Shown here one piece after another: positions 34,501 through 47,600 of a DNA stretch of 64,000 bases. How positions within the stretch are numbered: position 1 is the stretch's first letter; every line of letters starts with the position of its first letter. The notes beneath the pieces were generated by a model. It was given only the letters and a program-made list of their open reading frames with translations. It did not search any database and was not told where the DNA came from. The stretch comes from Fomitopsis serialis (Eukaryota > Basidiomycota > Agaricomycetes > Polyporales > Fomitopsidaceae): assembly GCF_022376445.1 (NCBI RefSeq), contig NW_025954962.1, positions 1,736,001 through 1,800,000 of the forward strand, written 5' to 3'. The position numbers and the translations under genes were made by a program.

Positions 34501-37332
34501 CTCCTTGATCGCTTCCTTGTTGCCTAGCTGGCTTACGACAGAGATGTGGCCGGCGTCGACCAGCAGGTGCCTGCACTTGTTCGTCGTAATGCTATAAAGA
34601 TGACTTGAGCAATGTCTATGTCAGATAATCGCACACGTACTCTTCGGGACAATGATGATTGGCGCATTCAGGTCCATATGGACGTCGACCGTCTTGTGGG
34701 TCTGCAGCGCATACTCAAGCCCAGCACGCGTCTCCTTGCGCAGACCCTCGAGCGTCTGACTTGCTACATCCTACACTAATATGAGAATGATGTTGCCGCG
34801 CATAGATGAAAAGTCCTACCAAAAGTGCTTCAACGGACTCAAGTTGGCTCGCAGGGGGTTTGAAGAACCTGTAGATAGCCTCCACATAGCCTCTATGGTA
34901 CACAATCTCCATGTAACGCATCTTGACCTCCAACGCGTTGTCCGCCCGCTCATCAAGGGGATTGTTCTCGAATTTCAAGTAAAAGAACGGATCAACCATG
35001 TCCGTGATCTCGCCTGCGCCTTCGACGACCTGAGTCTTCACAACGCCACTGCCGTTGTTTCGTCGCTCCTGTACATGCACGATCTGCTTGTACAGCGTGT
35101 CCTTCGACGTTCCATCGTACACAGCGAATCCGCTCAAGGAAACAGATGTCTCAAAGTTGTCCGGCCGCTGAACAAACGTCGCCTGAAACACGTCAGAGAC
35201 TATGGAGATGATCTCCGTATTCGCGCCATGCGGGTCCCTCTTGAGAGCGAAAGAACCCCGGTTCAGCTGCGCAAGGACGCGGGCCTTCAGAGCGTCTCGT
35301 GGGGTCTCGAAGGATTCGGCCACAGCCGTCTTCTCGTCATAGTCCAGGGCCTCGTAGAGCTGCTTTCGCTGCTCCTCCGTCATCTCACCAGTAAATGCGG
35401 AATCCTCGGCCGGAGCTTCTGCAGTCCCGCCCGAGCTCGAGCCCGAGGAGCCCCAGATCCAGCTTGACCAGCTGGTTTGCGCTGGTGCTTGCTGCTTCTT
35501 CTCTTCCTCGATCTTCCGCCTCGAGGCCATGTCCTTCCGAAGCTGCGAACGCGCAATGGACCGGTAGAACCGGATGTCTTCGTACGACAGCTTCTTCTCG
35601 AGTGCATCCAGCTCCCGTGTCTCCTGTACAATGATAGAGGTGAGCGACTATTGCTATATAATTTGTCGCAATCAAGTCTCACCCCGTCGACGAGGGTATT
35701 GTTCTGCCGCTTCTTGAACAGCTCAACGTAACGATGTCGTTCATCACGCCGCTCGGCAAAATATACCCAAGTCCATCGTCTTCTTCGCTCCTGTACCTCG
35801 TCGAGAATAGCCTTGCCAGCAAATTGCAATAGCGCTCTCGGACGGTTCTTGTTCAGCTCATCCGCGGGGGGGCGATACTTCTGATACTAAGTATGGCATA
35901 AATGGATCAGTATCGAATCGGGCATGCAGGTTCTAAAACGTACTTGGTGCTGCCGCATATAGAAATGGTACATGTCGACCAACGAGATCGCGTCCCGATA
36001 CTGGTTGTCATCTAATATGACACCGATCTCATCGAAGAGCAACTGAACGTCGAATTTAGGTGTTTCCTTGTCGAGCGTGCGGTTCATTGTAATCTACGCC
36101 CGGATATTGAAGAAGCTGAGTGAATAACGGCAGACTCCAACAGCATAAACTACGCACTCTGCCCTCCCCGGTGACGGGCTTGAGTATGTATTGATGATCT
36201 GGAGGTAGTCTCCGCGTGAGATCTACTCATGACCATGTCAGTCATGAGTTTGGCAACGAAACCAAGGTACACACTTGTTCCGTGAACTTCTTGATGAACT
36301 CCGCGTGCGACAGTCCGGCCATGCTCTCTGCGTCGGTGTCGAAGTAGACCGCCAGAGATTCCAGCTTCGACAACTATTGGAAATATGCGATGAACTCTGA
36401 TGTTCGAGGGACATCTGCCGTAGGTTACTCACTTTGTGAATGGTACCAGCTTTGCTGTCTATGAACGCTGGTTGCCATTTCTCATTGACCGAAGCGGCAG
36501 TGAACCCTGCCAAAGTAGCACCGGCGGCAAAAGGATGCTGGACAAAAATTGTGAGGGAGTCAGGAGTTAACGAAATGGGGTGTCCCTACCCCCGGAACGC
36601 TCATCTTGTCCTCATATCGAATGTGGATGTTCTTCACGGACACCTGCAGGTTGTTTATAATCTTCGTAATGAGCGACGAGATCAGCCCCTCGGACTGTTG
36701 CGAGTCTGGATGGTCTGTCGTCAGTGCAATGTGCAATACATTACGTATAATTACTCGCCTTGCGAGACATCCGACTTTCCCCGGACATGCAGCAGTTCAG
36801 CGTTCTCTATCCGCTCCATCTTCGCAGCTTGCTTCCTCGACTCTTCTTCGGCAGGATTGTATGTAGACTCGGCTGAAGGTACCACGAGGAGGTACACGTC
36901 TTCGACGAGAACCTCCACCGGCTGGTTTCCTAGATTCATCCAATGCAGGGACAGCGTGAACTTCCCGAGGTGCCCTGAAGACAGAACATGAGCATCAGTA
37001 GCCTGGCAACCTCAGCAGCGTGTGATATGACCTTCAATTACATCCACGGGCAACCGAAATTTGTCCAGAGCACCCTTCTTCAACCGAAGGTTGCTGAGTG
37101 TAACGCGACCTGCGGGAGGAGATCGGTCTGCTGCGTTCCCTAAGGTGGTATGTGTATGCTCGCACCTTGTCCAATTCCATAGTTAACTTGGCCCATGTCC
37201 AAGTTCTCGACATATGGAGCGAGGACGCGGTTGAACACCTGCAATACATGGAGCCATCAGCACGCCGCAAAGGCCTCCCCTTCGAAGACGTACGATGTTC
37301 AGGACCTCCTTGGCGGGGTCGGACCACCACAT
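25553..37332 (-). CDS. VPS13: VPS13 bridge-like lipid transfer protein (many exons)
   Basis: Giant rod-shaped protein that channels phospholipids between organelles at contact sites. Start at 37332 (MWWSDPAKEVLNI, exon 37294-37332). Exon 2 begins at 37238 with VFNRVLAPYVENLDMGQ, the chorein N-terminus, followed by LRLKKGALDKFRLPVDVIEG and LHWMNLGNQPVEVLVEDVY. Later come YRFFKPPASQLESVEALL and DKLSVRLKDAQ. The largest exon-like ORF is 31581-33212, with repeating beta-groove sequence. The SHR-BD/VAB region lies about 28000-30400, and the C-terminal PH-like end, reading LRLDWELPFTFVQGV, stops at 25553. The gene has some 30 short introns that I did not define one by one. One apparent single-base loss interrupts KRK/DYTDEDYQRL near 34483. 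A single gene is inferred from order and strand. Confidence 0.9.
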
Positions 37333-38360
37333 CCTGGAGAACTATCCGCCAGATGTCGTCGCAGTTGTGTCTAGGAAATTTTCAGGTCGTATGGTTCGAG
37401 GACGCGGCGAGCGATGTCGAGCGCAGTATGTGCGCGATGATGATGGAACGCGCTTTCGCGCTGCCGCTGCGTCATGTTGCCGAAATGGGATCATGTCAGG
37501 TGACTTACGCGCCCCTTTTGGCGCGATTGTGGCAATGCACAGGAGCGTCGTTCCTGGTCCGCATCGAGCACCGCAACCTGTCGAAGTAGTCTCCCGGATG
37601 GAACTTGCGCTCTGGTCCATTCACTCGGGGGTCAGACGCCAGCGTCGGGACATCCACAGCCTATCGACTCGGTGAGTCCTGACCCCGCGTCGGCCCCATG
37701 GCGTTGTGGCTGGGTATTTGGTATTCCCCGCGATCTGTCTTTCCTAACGCCTTCAGCGACCGTCAAGCCTAGATCCGGGCCGCTGCAGAATTGGTATGCC
37801 CTGAAAACTGTATGGCGAGACACAGTGGTGTCGAGATAGCACAGCCCGACAAGTATTTGACGCGATTGCACTAGTTTTCGGTACAGAATGCGAATGAGAA
37901 CTCGCGGGTGATGGGATTCCCCCGCACTTTGCCCCGCAAGGCCCCGCATCGCATACGCAACGCGATCCCCTCTCCGAGTCTCCGCTACTCTGGAACACAG
38001 ACGAGGCTGGTGGGTTTCGAAATTAGCAGAGGGCCCAAACCCGCTTGAGGGATGTGGCAAGCGCTACCGGACCGGCACCTGACGATCCCGACGTGTCTCT
38101 CCCACAGCAGGTGACAACCGAGCGGCGAGAACAAATCGAGGCAGCGAACTTGACAATGACACTTGGCCTGGGGCGTGGCCATGGACCGATCAGTCCCGTG
38201 TACACATCCCAGATCCCGGTATCCTCCGTGAAGATGCAACGAGGTCTCCAGACGTCTCTACATAAACCCACATCAAGCCAGCCATGTCCGGCGCTCTCTA
38301 AGGGCTACCACTTCCCCTCCAACCGTCGGTCGTCCTCCTCTAACACGTCCTGAAGCCAAG
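37333..38360. other. divergent intergenic region, 1.0 kb
   Basis: Lies between the VPS13 start and a small plus-strand gene. Contains both promoters. Open frames here on either strand lack codon bias or family marks. A TATA-like ACATAAAC occurs about 90 bp before the 38361 ATG. Confidence 0.45.
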
Positions 38361-39132
38361 ATGATGTCCGTTATGCCCCAGCCCGCTCACCAGCCTGCTC
38401 TCAGCTCTCCCGATCATCTGCCTCTCCACGTCGACAACCACGAACCGCAGGATGTGGAGCTCAACGAGGTGAGGCGTTCGAGCGGCGAGTATGTACAGAG
38501 TGATATTGACGAAGTTTCTGTCCACGAAGCTCGGTGATCTTCAAGATGCCCTCGAGCCGTTTGCCCAGTATGTCCTACTTCTTCACATTCCTACCATGGT
38601 CGCCGAGCCTTCCTGTTAGATTGATCCGCAAGTCCGGTCATTCCGTGCGGTTGCACTGCACCATTCCGACCGCATGTCCGTCGTCGTCTTGTGCGTTCTC
38701 CTATTGGCCCTTGAATCGTGTTCCGACCGCTGACCCAATGGCATGATAGGTTATGACCTGTATGACTTGCACGATCTTCGCACACGTTCCCTCCTATTTG
38801 TCCACAACCTTGTCGAGACGCTCAGGGCCTCTGGGGTATGTGTCGGTTGCGTTTCCGCAGGTCGTCAATCCTAATTGGCCTTTGCGATAGATCCCTGCGT
38901 CATATAGGTTACAGCCCTCCAATTGTCACCTCTGCCTCATCTGCGCACTGCCCACGGGGCTTGACGCAGGTCGCATGAAAGCAGCGGCAGTGGCAGCCGT
39001 TGAAAAAGCTCACTTTGAATGCCGGTATGTGGTTGGCATGCCTCGATCGCGCCTTCTGTACTCACGAATCCATGCAGCGAGAAAGCCTTACTCGCTGATC
39101 TTCAGGACGGACTTGCTCTCATCATCACATAG
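38361..39132 (+). CDS. small unrecognised multi-exon protein, about 168 aa
   Basis: Family not recognised. Proposed exons are 38361-38468, 38515-38567, 38620-38690, 38750-38835, 38891-39024 and 39078-39132 (507 nt, in frame). Supporting signals are good donors (GTGAGG, GTATGT, GTGCGT, GTATGT, GTATGT), a CTGAC branch point before the 38749 acceptor, and steady phase across five introns. Visible protein features: MMSVMPQPAHQPALSSPDHL at the start, helix-forming FLSTKLGDLQDALEPFAQ, YDLYDLHDLRTRSLLF, a Cys-rich stretch CHLCLICALPTG, and KALLADLQDGLALIIT at the end. The third exon is the least certain; it rests on phase alone. It could be a short nuclear or cytosolic protein; there is no signal peptide. 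The exon structure makes a chance ORF unlikely. Confidence 0.5.
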
Positions 39133-39785
39133 TATTGTAGCATTCAGCAACGGTTCTTCCCGTCTCCTGGGTCGTGGTTCCTTATTACCGGATGTATCAT
39201 TACCGTTCCTGCTGCATGTCATCCTGGTCTCTTACTGTGGAATATCTTTATGGTACCTCTGTCGCTTTCAATGATATGTTTTCTTGCACCTGCTCGTGGA
39301 GTGGTCGAGTAAATACCAATAGACCTTCTACTGCGATGCACTTCTACACGCCAAAGTTGGGACCGTAAATCTGACCGTCCGCCAGACTCTGCCTGCGTGA
39401 GGACATATCGAGATTAGGCCAATATCGCTCGACGCGTCAGACGAGTTGCCATTTTCGGACATCCATTGAGAGTCGGAGCCAGCGCGCTGCGTCGGAACCG
39501 CGCTTCGGGCTGCAACACGCCGCGCTCTGGCCGCGCAGAATAGGATACAGTCCCAGCGGTCGCCTCGACGAGCACGACTTGTGCGGCGTCGCCGAGCAGC
39601 AGGCGCACGGGACGGACGCGTATAACGCAACAGGGACCGAGGCCTGGGAGACCGCCCGGGCTCGGGGATCGAATTTTGCAAAAGCACGCGCTCGTGCCAG
39701 CAGCGACCACGTCGAAGCCGTCGTCGGCCATAAATCCAACCCACCCGTCCCCTCGTTCGTCTTCCCCCCTCGGTCCTTCTGTCCC
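39133..39785. other. intergenic, 0.65 kb
   Basis: Holds the 3' end of the small unrecognised gene and the promoter of the elongase gene. A GC-rich stretch lies at 39480-39720. No gene or repeat supported. Confidence 0.45.
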
Positions 39786-41053
39786 ATGGCTCCCGTCGCA
39801 GACTTCCTCGCCAGCGTTATCCCCTGGTCGCTCCCGCCCCACCTCCAGGGCTATGTCCCCGGCAAGACGCCCTTGTCCACGCCGCAGGAGGTCTTCCCCA
39901 CCCTCGGCTGCTACCTCGCGGTCGTGTTCAGCCTCCGGGCGTACATGAAGAACAGGCCGCCAATGAAGCTTCAGGCCCTCTTCCAGGCGCACAACATCTT
40001 CCTCAGCGCGGGCAGCTTGCTCCTGCTCTCCTGCATGGCCGAGGCGGTCGCGCCTCTATACTGGAAACACGGCCTCTTCTGGGCGATGTGCAATGACGAC
40101 ATGTGGACCGACGTGATTATTCCCCTGTTCTGCACGTTGCATGCACGTTCTGAATGTCTCGTCTTCGTCAGAGGCTGGAGCTCTTCTATCTTATCAACTA
40201 TTACTTCAAGTATCTCGAGCTGCTCGACACTGTCTTTTTGGCGCTTAAGAAGAAGCCTCTCGGTGCGTGTGTAGTTGCGCTAGTCGACGCGTCGGTTCTC
40301 ACTCGCCATCCAGCATTCTTGCATGTGTTCCACCACTCCGCAACGGCTCTGCTATGCTACACGCAACTCAACGGGAAGACGAGCGTGGTACGTGGCAACC
40401 TGTGATCCGACCGTCAACGCTCATCCTAACTCCGTTTGTACAGCAATGGATTCCCATCACGATTAATCTGTCCGTCCATGTCCTAATGTGTAAGCCAGCG
40501 CTTGGAGAACTGCGGTCATTGCGTACTAACTTTGGTGCAGACTATTACTACTATGCGACCGCTGGTGGTGCCAAGATATGGGTATGTCAACGTGCGCGCT
40601 GCGGTCATTCATGCGCTGATTCTCCTTGCAGTGGAAGAAGTATTTGACGACTATGCAAATCGTACAATTTGTTATCGATCTGTTTGCCGTGTATTTTGCA
40701 AGTACGTGCTCCTCGCCCGGTGAACATGCTTCACACCTTCGAGACTAATGCCGTTTCCAGCATACTCTTACTACACCGCTAACTACTTCCCGAACCTCCC
40801 CAGTTTCGGCAGCTGTGCCGGCACGGAATCCGCTGCAGTTTTCGGCTGCGCGCTTCTGTCCAGCTACCTGGTGTTGTTTATCCAGTTCTACATCAACACG
40901 TACAAGAAGCCTGTCAAGGGCAAGGCCCCCATGGCAAATGGCAAGCCTATTGCAAACGGCAATGGCGTCGCCAACGGTCATGGGTACGTCATGAAGCTGC
41001 CTTGCGCCCCAGGATGTCCATCTGACGCACTCCTCAGCCACAAGTTGGAGTAA
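39786..41053 (+). CDS. ELO-family very-long-chain fatty acid elongase, about 295 aa
   Basis: ER 3-ketoacyl-CoA synthase that condenses malonyl-CoA with acyl-CoA in fatty-acid elongation. Exons 39786-40112, 40172-40262, 40314-40387, 40444-40489, 40541-40581, 40632-40701, 40761-40983 and 41038-41053 sum to 888 nt. Catalytic and family motifs in order: [19 protein letters not shown] (with the KxxELxDT element), the histidine box HVFHH, then LSVHVLMYYYYA and [12 protein letters not shown] (TxxQ). Several membrane helices are evident, e.g. [15 protein letters not shown] and [18 protein letters not shown]. The tail carries a Gly/Asn/Ala repeat ([14 protein letters not shown]). The final intron is exactly 54 nt with a CTGAC branch point; keeping it stays in frame and adds 18 residues. 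Substrate chain length cannot be told. Confidence 0.93.
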
Positions 41054-44000
41054 AGGGGTCATCCGCGCTCTAGGTGGAACTCCTCGCACGCGTGGCAACC
41101 ACCCTCCGGCGCGCACCACACCAAACCAAAACCTCACGAAGACCCAACGAAAGCCGACAGCCCCTCCTTTCCCTTTCACTTCGATACCCTTCGGCTCACG
41201 TACATACATACTCACATTGACATTGTCTGTCCATTATTCGCTTTCTCCTTAATGTACAGCCGTTTATTCTTTCTGCGATGGGTTCGTGGTGTGGACTCGC
41301 TGCGCTGCCGGGGGGCGGGGGTCCGGGCCATGGGTTGGTTCAGTGTTCTCTCTTGGCTTCACTTAAATCGTATAGTAGGTAGCTAGATTCAACGGGGTTG
41401 TCTGCGGCGTGGCGTGGACGATGCGGAGCAGAAATACAAGACGGCAGGTGGAACACAAATACACGATTGCCTGAACCATCTCAGCGATGCGTCCGCGTTC
41501 GCCGTCCGTACTTAGCTCCGTCTCGACGTGGGTGGCAAGGTCAGTCTAAGGTGTGCATGTGAGGCCTTGAGGATCCCCTGGGTTTGCGAACGTGCCTGTT
41601 ACATATGTCGTCATGCCATGATAGCGATGCTTCGGGACGACGGCCTGGGCTTCGGAGGGATTGCCCGCGATTCGTCCTCAGTTCTGCTTCCTGTTCTACT
41701 TCCTGGCCGGGCCTGAATTCGACGTCGCAGCACTCGGAGGAACGCAATGATCACTGTCCGATTGGCTCCTTGTGTCGCTGGTCTGTAAGCTCAGGAGGTG
41801 GCGGCCCTTGTACATGTAGCATGAGTGATTCACGCGAGCGGAACGCGACGCACGTCGAGGCGTTCCTTAGGCCAACACGTTGTCCACCGCGCGCTGCCGA
41901 TGCGTGGCTGTGTATTACGAGGCCGCTGGCCAGGGGATGTCGATGAGGATGGATCAATACATATTACAATGGATATACACCGCACAATATGATTATGCAA
42001 GGCTTGCTTCCTAGGTCTGGACGCTACGACTGGCGAGGTTCGAGTGTCTGATTCAGTGGGATTTGGTCGCGAACCTCGACTCCGTGCGTCATCCGGGTCG
42101 TACAGAAAGCCTAGGCAGCGCGGAGGAGCCGTTATCGCCGTTCAGTGCGGGCTCACAGAGCTTCTACCAACTCTACTGATCCGTCCGTGTGTCCGCGTTC
42201 CGGGCCGGGGCTGGCTAGGTTACGGGCCGACTTGCCTGCGATCGTTACGTTGATCGTAAGTGCGACGGTCGGTGCCAGAGCTGGTGATGACTCACTGCAA
42301 TGAGGTGTCGCTGCGAGTCTGTTCCAACTTCCGAGCTTGTATTACGTTGGCAGAAGCGGAGGGTCGAGGCAAACGGTTTAGCAACCCCCACCTCAGCATG
42401 CACATGAGGCATCGAGGTACGAACCTATCGAAAGCCACAAGGCGACTGGCCTCTGTGTCGGACGGCATCTTCGTATTCTGCTGCCACGCCGCAACGCTAT
42501 CGGGTCCGACGACCTCGGATAGGCGACAGTGATATGTATTGGTCGCTGACAGACCTTAGACGCAGGGCATCGCAAACTCGAGAGGGGGCGGGCGACGATC
42601 GCGGTTGCGAGGATCCACCACGAAACGAGCCACTGGATCAGTTTTAGTCATATCATGGCAGTGGAAGTCTGTCGACCCGGGCCGTACCTGAGCCGATGTG
42701 TTGATGTCTGGTCTAGCAGTGGATCGGTGAGTCTGGACTGAACCGGGGGTGGGAGAGTATACGACTCGGAGGATGAGAGTGGAACCTGGGCTGGAGCTTC
42801 AAGCTTGGCGCGGTGATCAGTAGGATGATCCCAGCCAAGAGATCAAAGCTACAGCAAGGAGTCCGAGCCATGATCCAACGAAAGGTATTCGCAGCGTTCA
42901 GGCCAAACCACGCGTGACGATCTGCCACTGATAGCAGTAGAAACCTGGGTTGAGGTGACTTGACAGGATGCCAATTGGCGCACGGGTTGTCCTTGAGCCT
43001 ATACGCCTCAGCGTTGCCGCCCTGACAGGAAGCCAACACTGTCAGGCGAGCATCGGCTCCGGATCAAGAGCGCGGAGTCAACGGTCAAGCAGGAGAGTAG
43101 CGGATTGTCTTGGTTTCGCTGTTGTAATAACCAGGGAGGAGCTGAGATGCAAGCTTGGAGACATATATGATTGCTGACAATGGACTCCGACAAATTTCTT
43201 TCGGTGGATGGAAGTCTAGTGTGCGCCGGAGGCCTAGAACAGTGTAAAGAAGTGTGTGAGATGCACGGAGTGTCCAGTGGCTGAAACGTCTGTCTGTGTA
43301 GTGTGATCGCAAGTTGAAGGATCCATCGCCACTAGTGAAGGCAGCGCGAGGCCTAGAGTCGCAGGAAGCAGCCTCAGACAAGAGTCAGAGTAGAGTCCGT
43401 GCATTCGGGAGAGGGCCCAGGTGCGGCTGAGACAGCGTGGTCTGCCAAAGGGAGCGTATTTGTATCGTTTCGGTGCCACACAGGCATCCCATCGACGGTC
43501 GCGCGACTCCGAGGTAAATGCCACATCACTAAGATAGTGTGAAGTACCGCTCACTCGGCGCCGCCGGGCAGATCGAGTAGATGTGAATACTGTACTAAGA
43601 ACCTTTCAACTACAGTTAGTCTGAGAGTATCCAGGGTACTTGATGGCTATCACACTTACCCTCAAGGGTCTCGCAATATTGCATCGCAGTGCGCAGCAGT
43701 AGGACTATCCCCTACGCGGGGTTTTTGGCTCACCTTGCAGTGAGAGCGGGACATGACCCGTCCCGAACGCAGTGCGGTACCTGATACACATATCGGGAGG
43801 CCAACCTATCGGCTGAAGTGTGCGCTCCATGACTTCATATGGCGGTCACACCTACATCTCCTAAAACTCCTATCCGTCAGTCCCTGCCTCCATTAGCATC
43901 AGTGTCAGCAGCCGGAAGGCGCAGCCGCGAGTCCCGCGCCCGGCGTGTGATGCCTGTAGCCTAACGTAGTGCGGTCGAAATGTGGCGTCCAGTGCTCGCA

Positions 44001-44634
44001 CCGACAGTGAATACCCTTGATGCGGCGCAGGGTCTTCGCTGTCGAGCGGTCTAATTAGAGCGGATTGATGCGGGAGATGGTTGTTTCATCGCTGCGTACG
44101 GGTCTGCGGTGCGCGCGTTCGGAGGAGAGAGCGTGAGTGGCGGGTTGCTGAGGGCGACATTTGGCCTGATCATAGGCGCTGATCCGGACACGAAGGTGGG
44201 GTAAGAGGGCGTGCCACCACACCAGACAACGAGGATGAGGTCGCGCAGGAGAGGCCGAGGACGAGGTGGACGATGGGCAGGAAGAGGCGGGCCGGCGGGC
44301 AGGGGGCGGGGCAGGCGCGGAGGGACGATCAGATCTGTTGTTGTGGGCGATCGGACACGCTAATAAAGAGTCCATGGCCCGCGCGCCTCCCGCTCCGGCC
44401 TGCTCTGCGTCGTCGCTCTCCGCTATAATATCCCCTCACCCGCAACCCGCGCACTCACCCGTCCGCTGCCCGTCCATCAGTCCGTCAGGCGGTCTGCCTC
44501 TTACGGCACCCAAGCAGCGCCAATCGCCCCGATTCTCGCAGGCGTCCTCGCCGCTTCCGGTCAACGCCTGCCTTAAATCCTCGCGCACCGCTGCTCTTCT
44601 GTAGCTTAACTCTCTGTAGCCCACTCCCATACCC
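41054..44634. other. 3.6-kb gene-poor region
   Basis: No coding sequence with family marks or consistent splicing was found on either strand. The first 200 bp are the elongase 3' flank. The last 250 bp are a pyrimidine-rich leader with a TATA-like CTATAATATC near 44422, upstream of the RasGAP gene. Around 43713-43730 a short CCCC/GGGG hairpin is followed by TTTTT. The sequence is not low in complexity and I recognise no transposon, tRNA or rRNA in it. Confidence 0.5.
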
Positions 44635-47600
44635 ATGTCCTCCTCCATGTCTCCCAGGCGGCCGTCCACCTCGCACCCGCCACTCTCGCGTCGGAACTCT
44701 CTCGTCCACCGGTAGGGAATTCCGCGTCAATGTCGAAGTATGCCTCTCCGCAAAGGCCTCTGCGGCGTTGCGCAAGGTGCGACGCGTCTCCAGAGCTCAG
44801 ATGCACTCCAGATAACACCGTGTGCCGCTTCCCGCTACAGCCAACCGTTCTATACAAGCGCAGCCAGGACAAGCTCGACAAATCCAGCGAATCCTCGAGG
44901 AGATCCACCGACTCCGCCTCCAGGAGGGTCAAGGGTGAGTGCGACGCGTCATTCTCGCCGTGGCCGATCCAACTCCATTGCTTCAGAGAAAACCAGTTGG
45001 CTCAGTCTTGGACGCCACTCCCCTACCGAACAATGGAAGCCTGCAACATGCGTATTGATGCAAGAGGACGAAGCGTGTATTCTGCATGTATATCTAGAAG
45101 TGCGTATCCAACGCCTCGTTGTCGACATCGCCCCGACATCCGTTCGTTACCAGGAAACTATGTTGTATCAATCGATCTACGTATATTCCCTTAATCACAC
45201 AGATATCCGGCCTATCCATCATTCACTCTTCGACCGAAAGGACTGCCTGGGCATCTACTGCGTACCGTGCGCCCATTCTCCCCTTTCTCCCTTACCCCGG
45301 GTGATCCTGACCGCATTGACCGCAGCGGCCAGATGTGGTGTGCCGTGCCCTCCTCCGACCCCGTCTTCCTCCACTTCCCCGACGAAGACACGCTCAACCT
45401 CTGGCTCGCCCTCCTCCGCTCCTACGCTGTGCCCGAGACGTACGGCCGCTGGCTCTCGCCCTCCGACGGCGGGCTCTACCGCATGTGGCGCCAGGTCGAG
45501 CTCACCTGCCTCCAGGGCCGCAACCTCGGCACCGCGCGCCCGCTCGTGCCCGGCCCGGCCGTGGCGCGGGCGGCGTGTCGGACGACCCGTCGAGCCTGGT
45601 GGCGGGCGAGCCCGACACCGCGCGCGGCGAGCCGGACGCGCTCGACATGGACGTGTACTGCGAGGTCTTCGTCGACGGCTGCCTCTGCGGCCGCACGACG
45701 GTCAAACGCGGGCTCGGCGCGCCCGACTGGCTCGAGCGCTTCGTGCTCGCGGACCTGCCGCAGTTTGAGAACCTCGAGGTCGTCGTGCTGAGGGAGAAGC
45801 GCATGTCGAAGCCTGTGGTGCTCGGCGTGGTGTCCGTCGCGCTGATGAACTTTAGGCGGGGCGAGCATATCGACGGGTGGTTCCCCGTACTGTCGCCCGT
45901 ACCGGGGACGTGTGCGCAGACCGGCGAGCTGAGGCTTAAGATCAGGGTCGACGAGTTAGTGCTTCGCTCAGGCTGTGAAGTTTGCTGTCGTTACTTAGGC
46001 CCCTACAGAGAGATCATACTCCCGTTCGCCGAGTATTCCGGGCTTCTCCAGGTAGGTGGAGTCGTGAGTCCTGTGGGGACGCAGGTTTGCTCACTCTCAG
46101 TAGACGTTCAAGTCAAGAAACAGTCTGGACTGGCTAGTCGACCTCGAGTCACGCCTCAAGCTCAAGAACACGATACCGCACCACATCATCGCCATCGCCA
46201 TCGCCAAGGACAGGCTCGTCCACGACATCATGGAGATGGCCGACCGGGAGGTCGACGGCACACTATCATGCAAGTCTCTCTACTCCCGTCCTAGCCCCAC
46301 CGGACTGACCACCCGCCCGCAGCGCACAACACGCTCTTGTAGGACTGCCCCTCATCACTCATTGTCGTCCGGAAAGCTAACGCCCGCCTGCCCCGCCCAG
46401 CCGCGGGAACACCGTCCTGACGAAGACGGTCGAGCTCTTCATGGCGCGCTACGGGGGCGCGTTCCTCGAGGCGAGCGTCGGTACGCCCGTGCGCCGCGTG
46501 TGCATGGACAAGGTCACGATCGAGGTCGACCCCGTGCGCTCAGGCAAGGGCGCGCGCAGCACGGAGAAGAGCGTCGAGGCGCTCGTGTATTGGTGCCAGG
46601 AGTTTTGGAACGCGATCTACGAGGCGCGGCACGCGTGTCCGGTGTACGTTCCCCGCTGTCCCGTTGTCCGCGCTGTCGCTGATTGGGGCTTGGTTGGACA
46701 GGGAGATGCGGAGGCTGTTTGAGCACATCCGCCGGCTGGTGGAGAGGCGGTACGGGCTGCGGGACGAGCAGAATAGGGACCTCCCGTCGCAGAGCGTGTC
46801 GGCGTTTGCTTCCTGCGGTTCATGGTCCCTGCCATCCTGCACCCCCACTTGTTCGGACTCTGGGCAGGTCAGTGGTTTCGTGTACGGCCAGAGTAATTCG
46901 TTCTCACAATACGTGCTTGTCAAGGTTTGCCGGACGCTCGCGTACAGCGGAGCTTGACTTTGATTGCGAAGGTCATCCAGAACCTCGCCAACCTGAACTC
47001 AGTAAGCGAGCAGCACCACCTCGCCGTCTAGCGCTGACACGCGGGATCGCAGAGCGTGCAGAAGGAGGACTTCATGCGCGGCGTGAAGGACTTCCTGAGC
47101 AGCAGCATCCCGCAAATGGTCGACTACATCGTCGTCGTCTCGACACCCGAGCCCCAATCGCCCAGCCCCACGTCCCCGCCGCCGAACGACAAGAACGACC
47201 GGCTGCGCATCATGCACACCCTCCGCCAGCGCGGGCTCGCCGCGCCCGTGCTCTACCGCGAAGCGACGCCCCTCCTCCCGCACGTCCTCGACCTCCCGCG
47301 GCACCTCGCCGTCGTCAGCGCGCTCGTCGTGCGCTACGCCCGCGCGCGCAACTACACGCCCGCGACGCCCATCCACTCCGGCACCGGCGACCACTTCGAC
47401 GAGTTCTGCGCGCGGTGCCTGCAGGTCGAGGAGCGCGCGCTCTTCCGCGTCAGCCAGCTCGCGAGCAAGCCCCGCCGCCAGCCCTCGCAGCCGAGCATAT
47501 CCTCACCGCTCGCCGCCAGTGTGCCCCTCCCTCCCTCACCGACGTCGCCGATGAAGATCCCGGGGCGGCGGGAACGGAGGATATCCCTCCCGAAGAGCCC

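Noticed and set aside
42030..42060. GGTTCGAG word resembling a tRNA B box
   Set aside because: No flanking T-stem, anticodon arm or acceptor pairing could be built; no tRNA is called anywhere in the window.
43707..43735. CCCC/GGGG hairpin followed by TTTTT, possible polymerase III terminator
   Set aside because: The stem is only four pairs, and no A/B boxes or RNA-gene sequence precede it.
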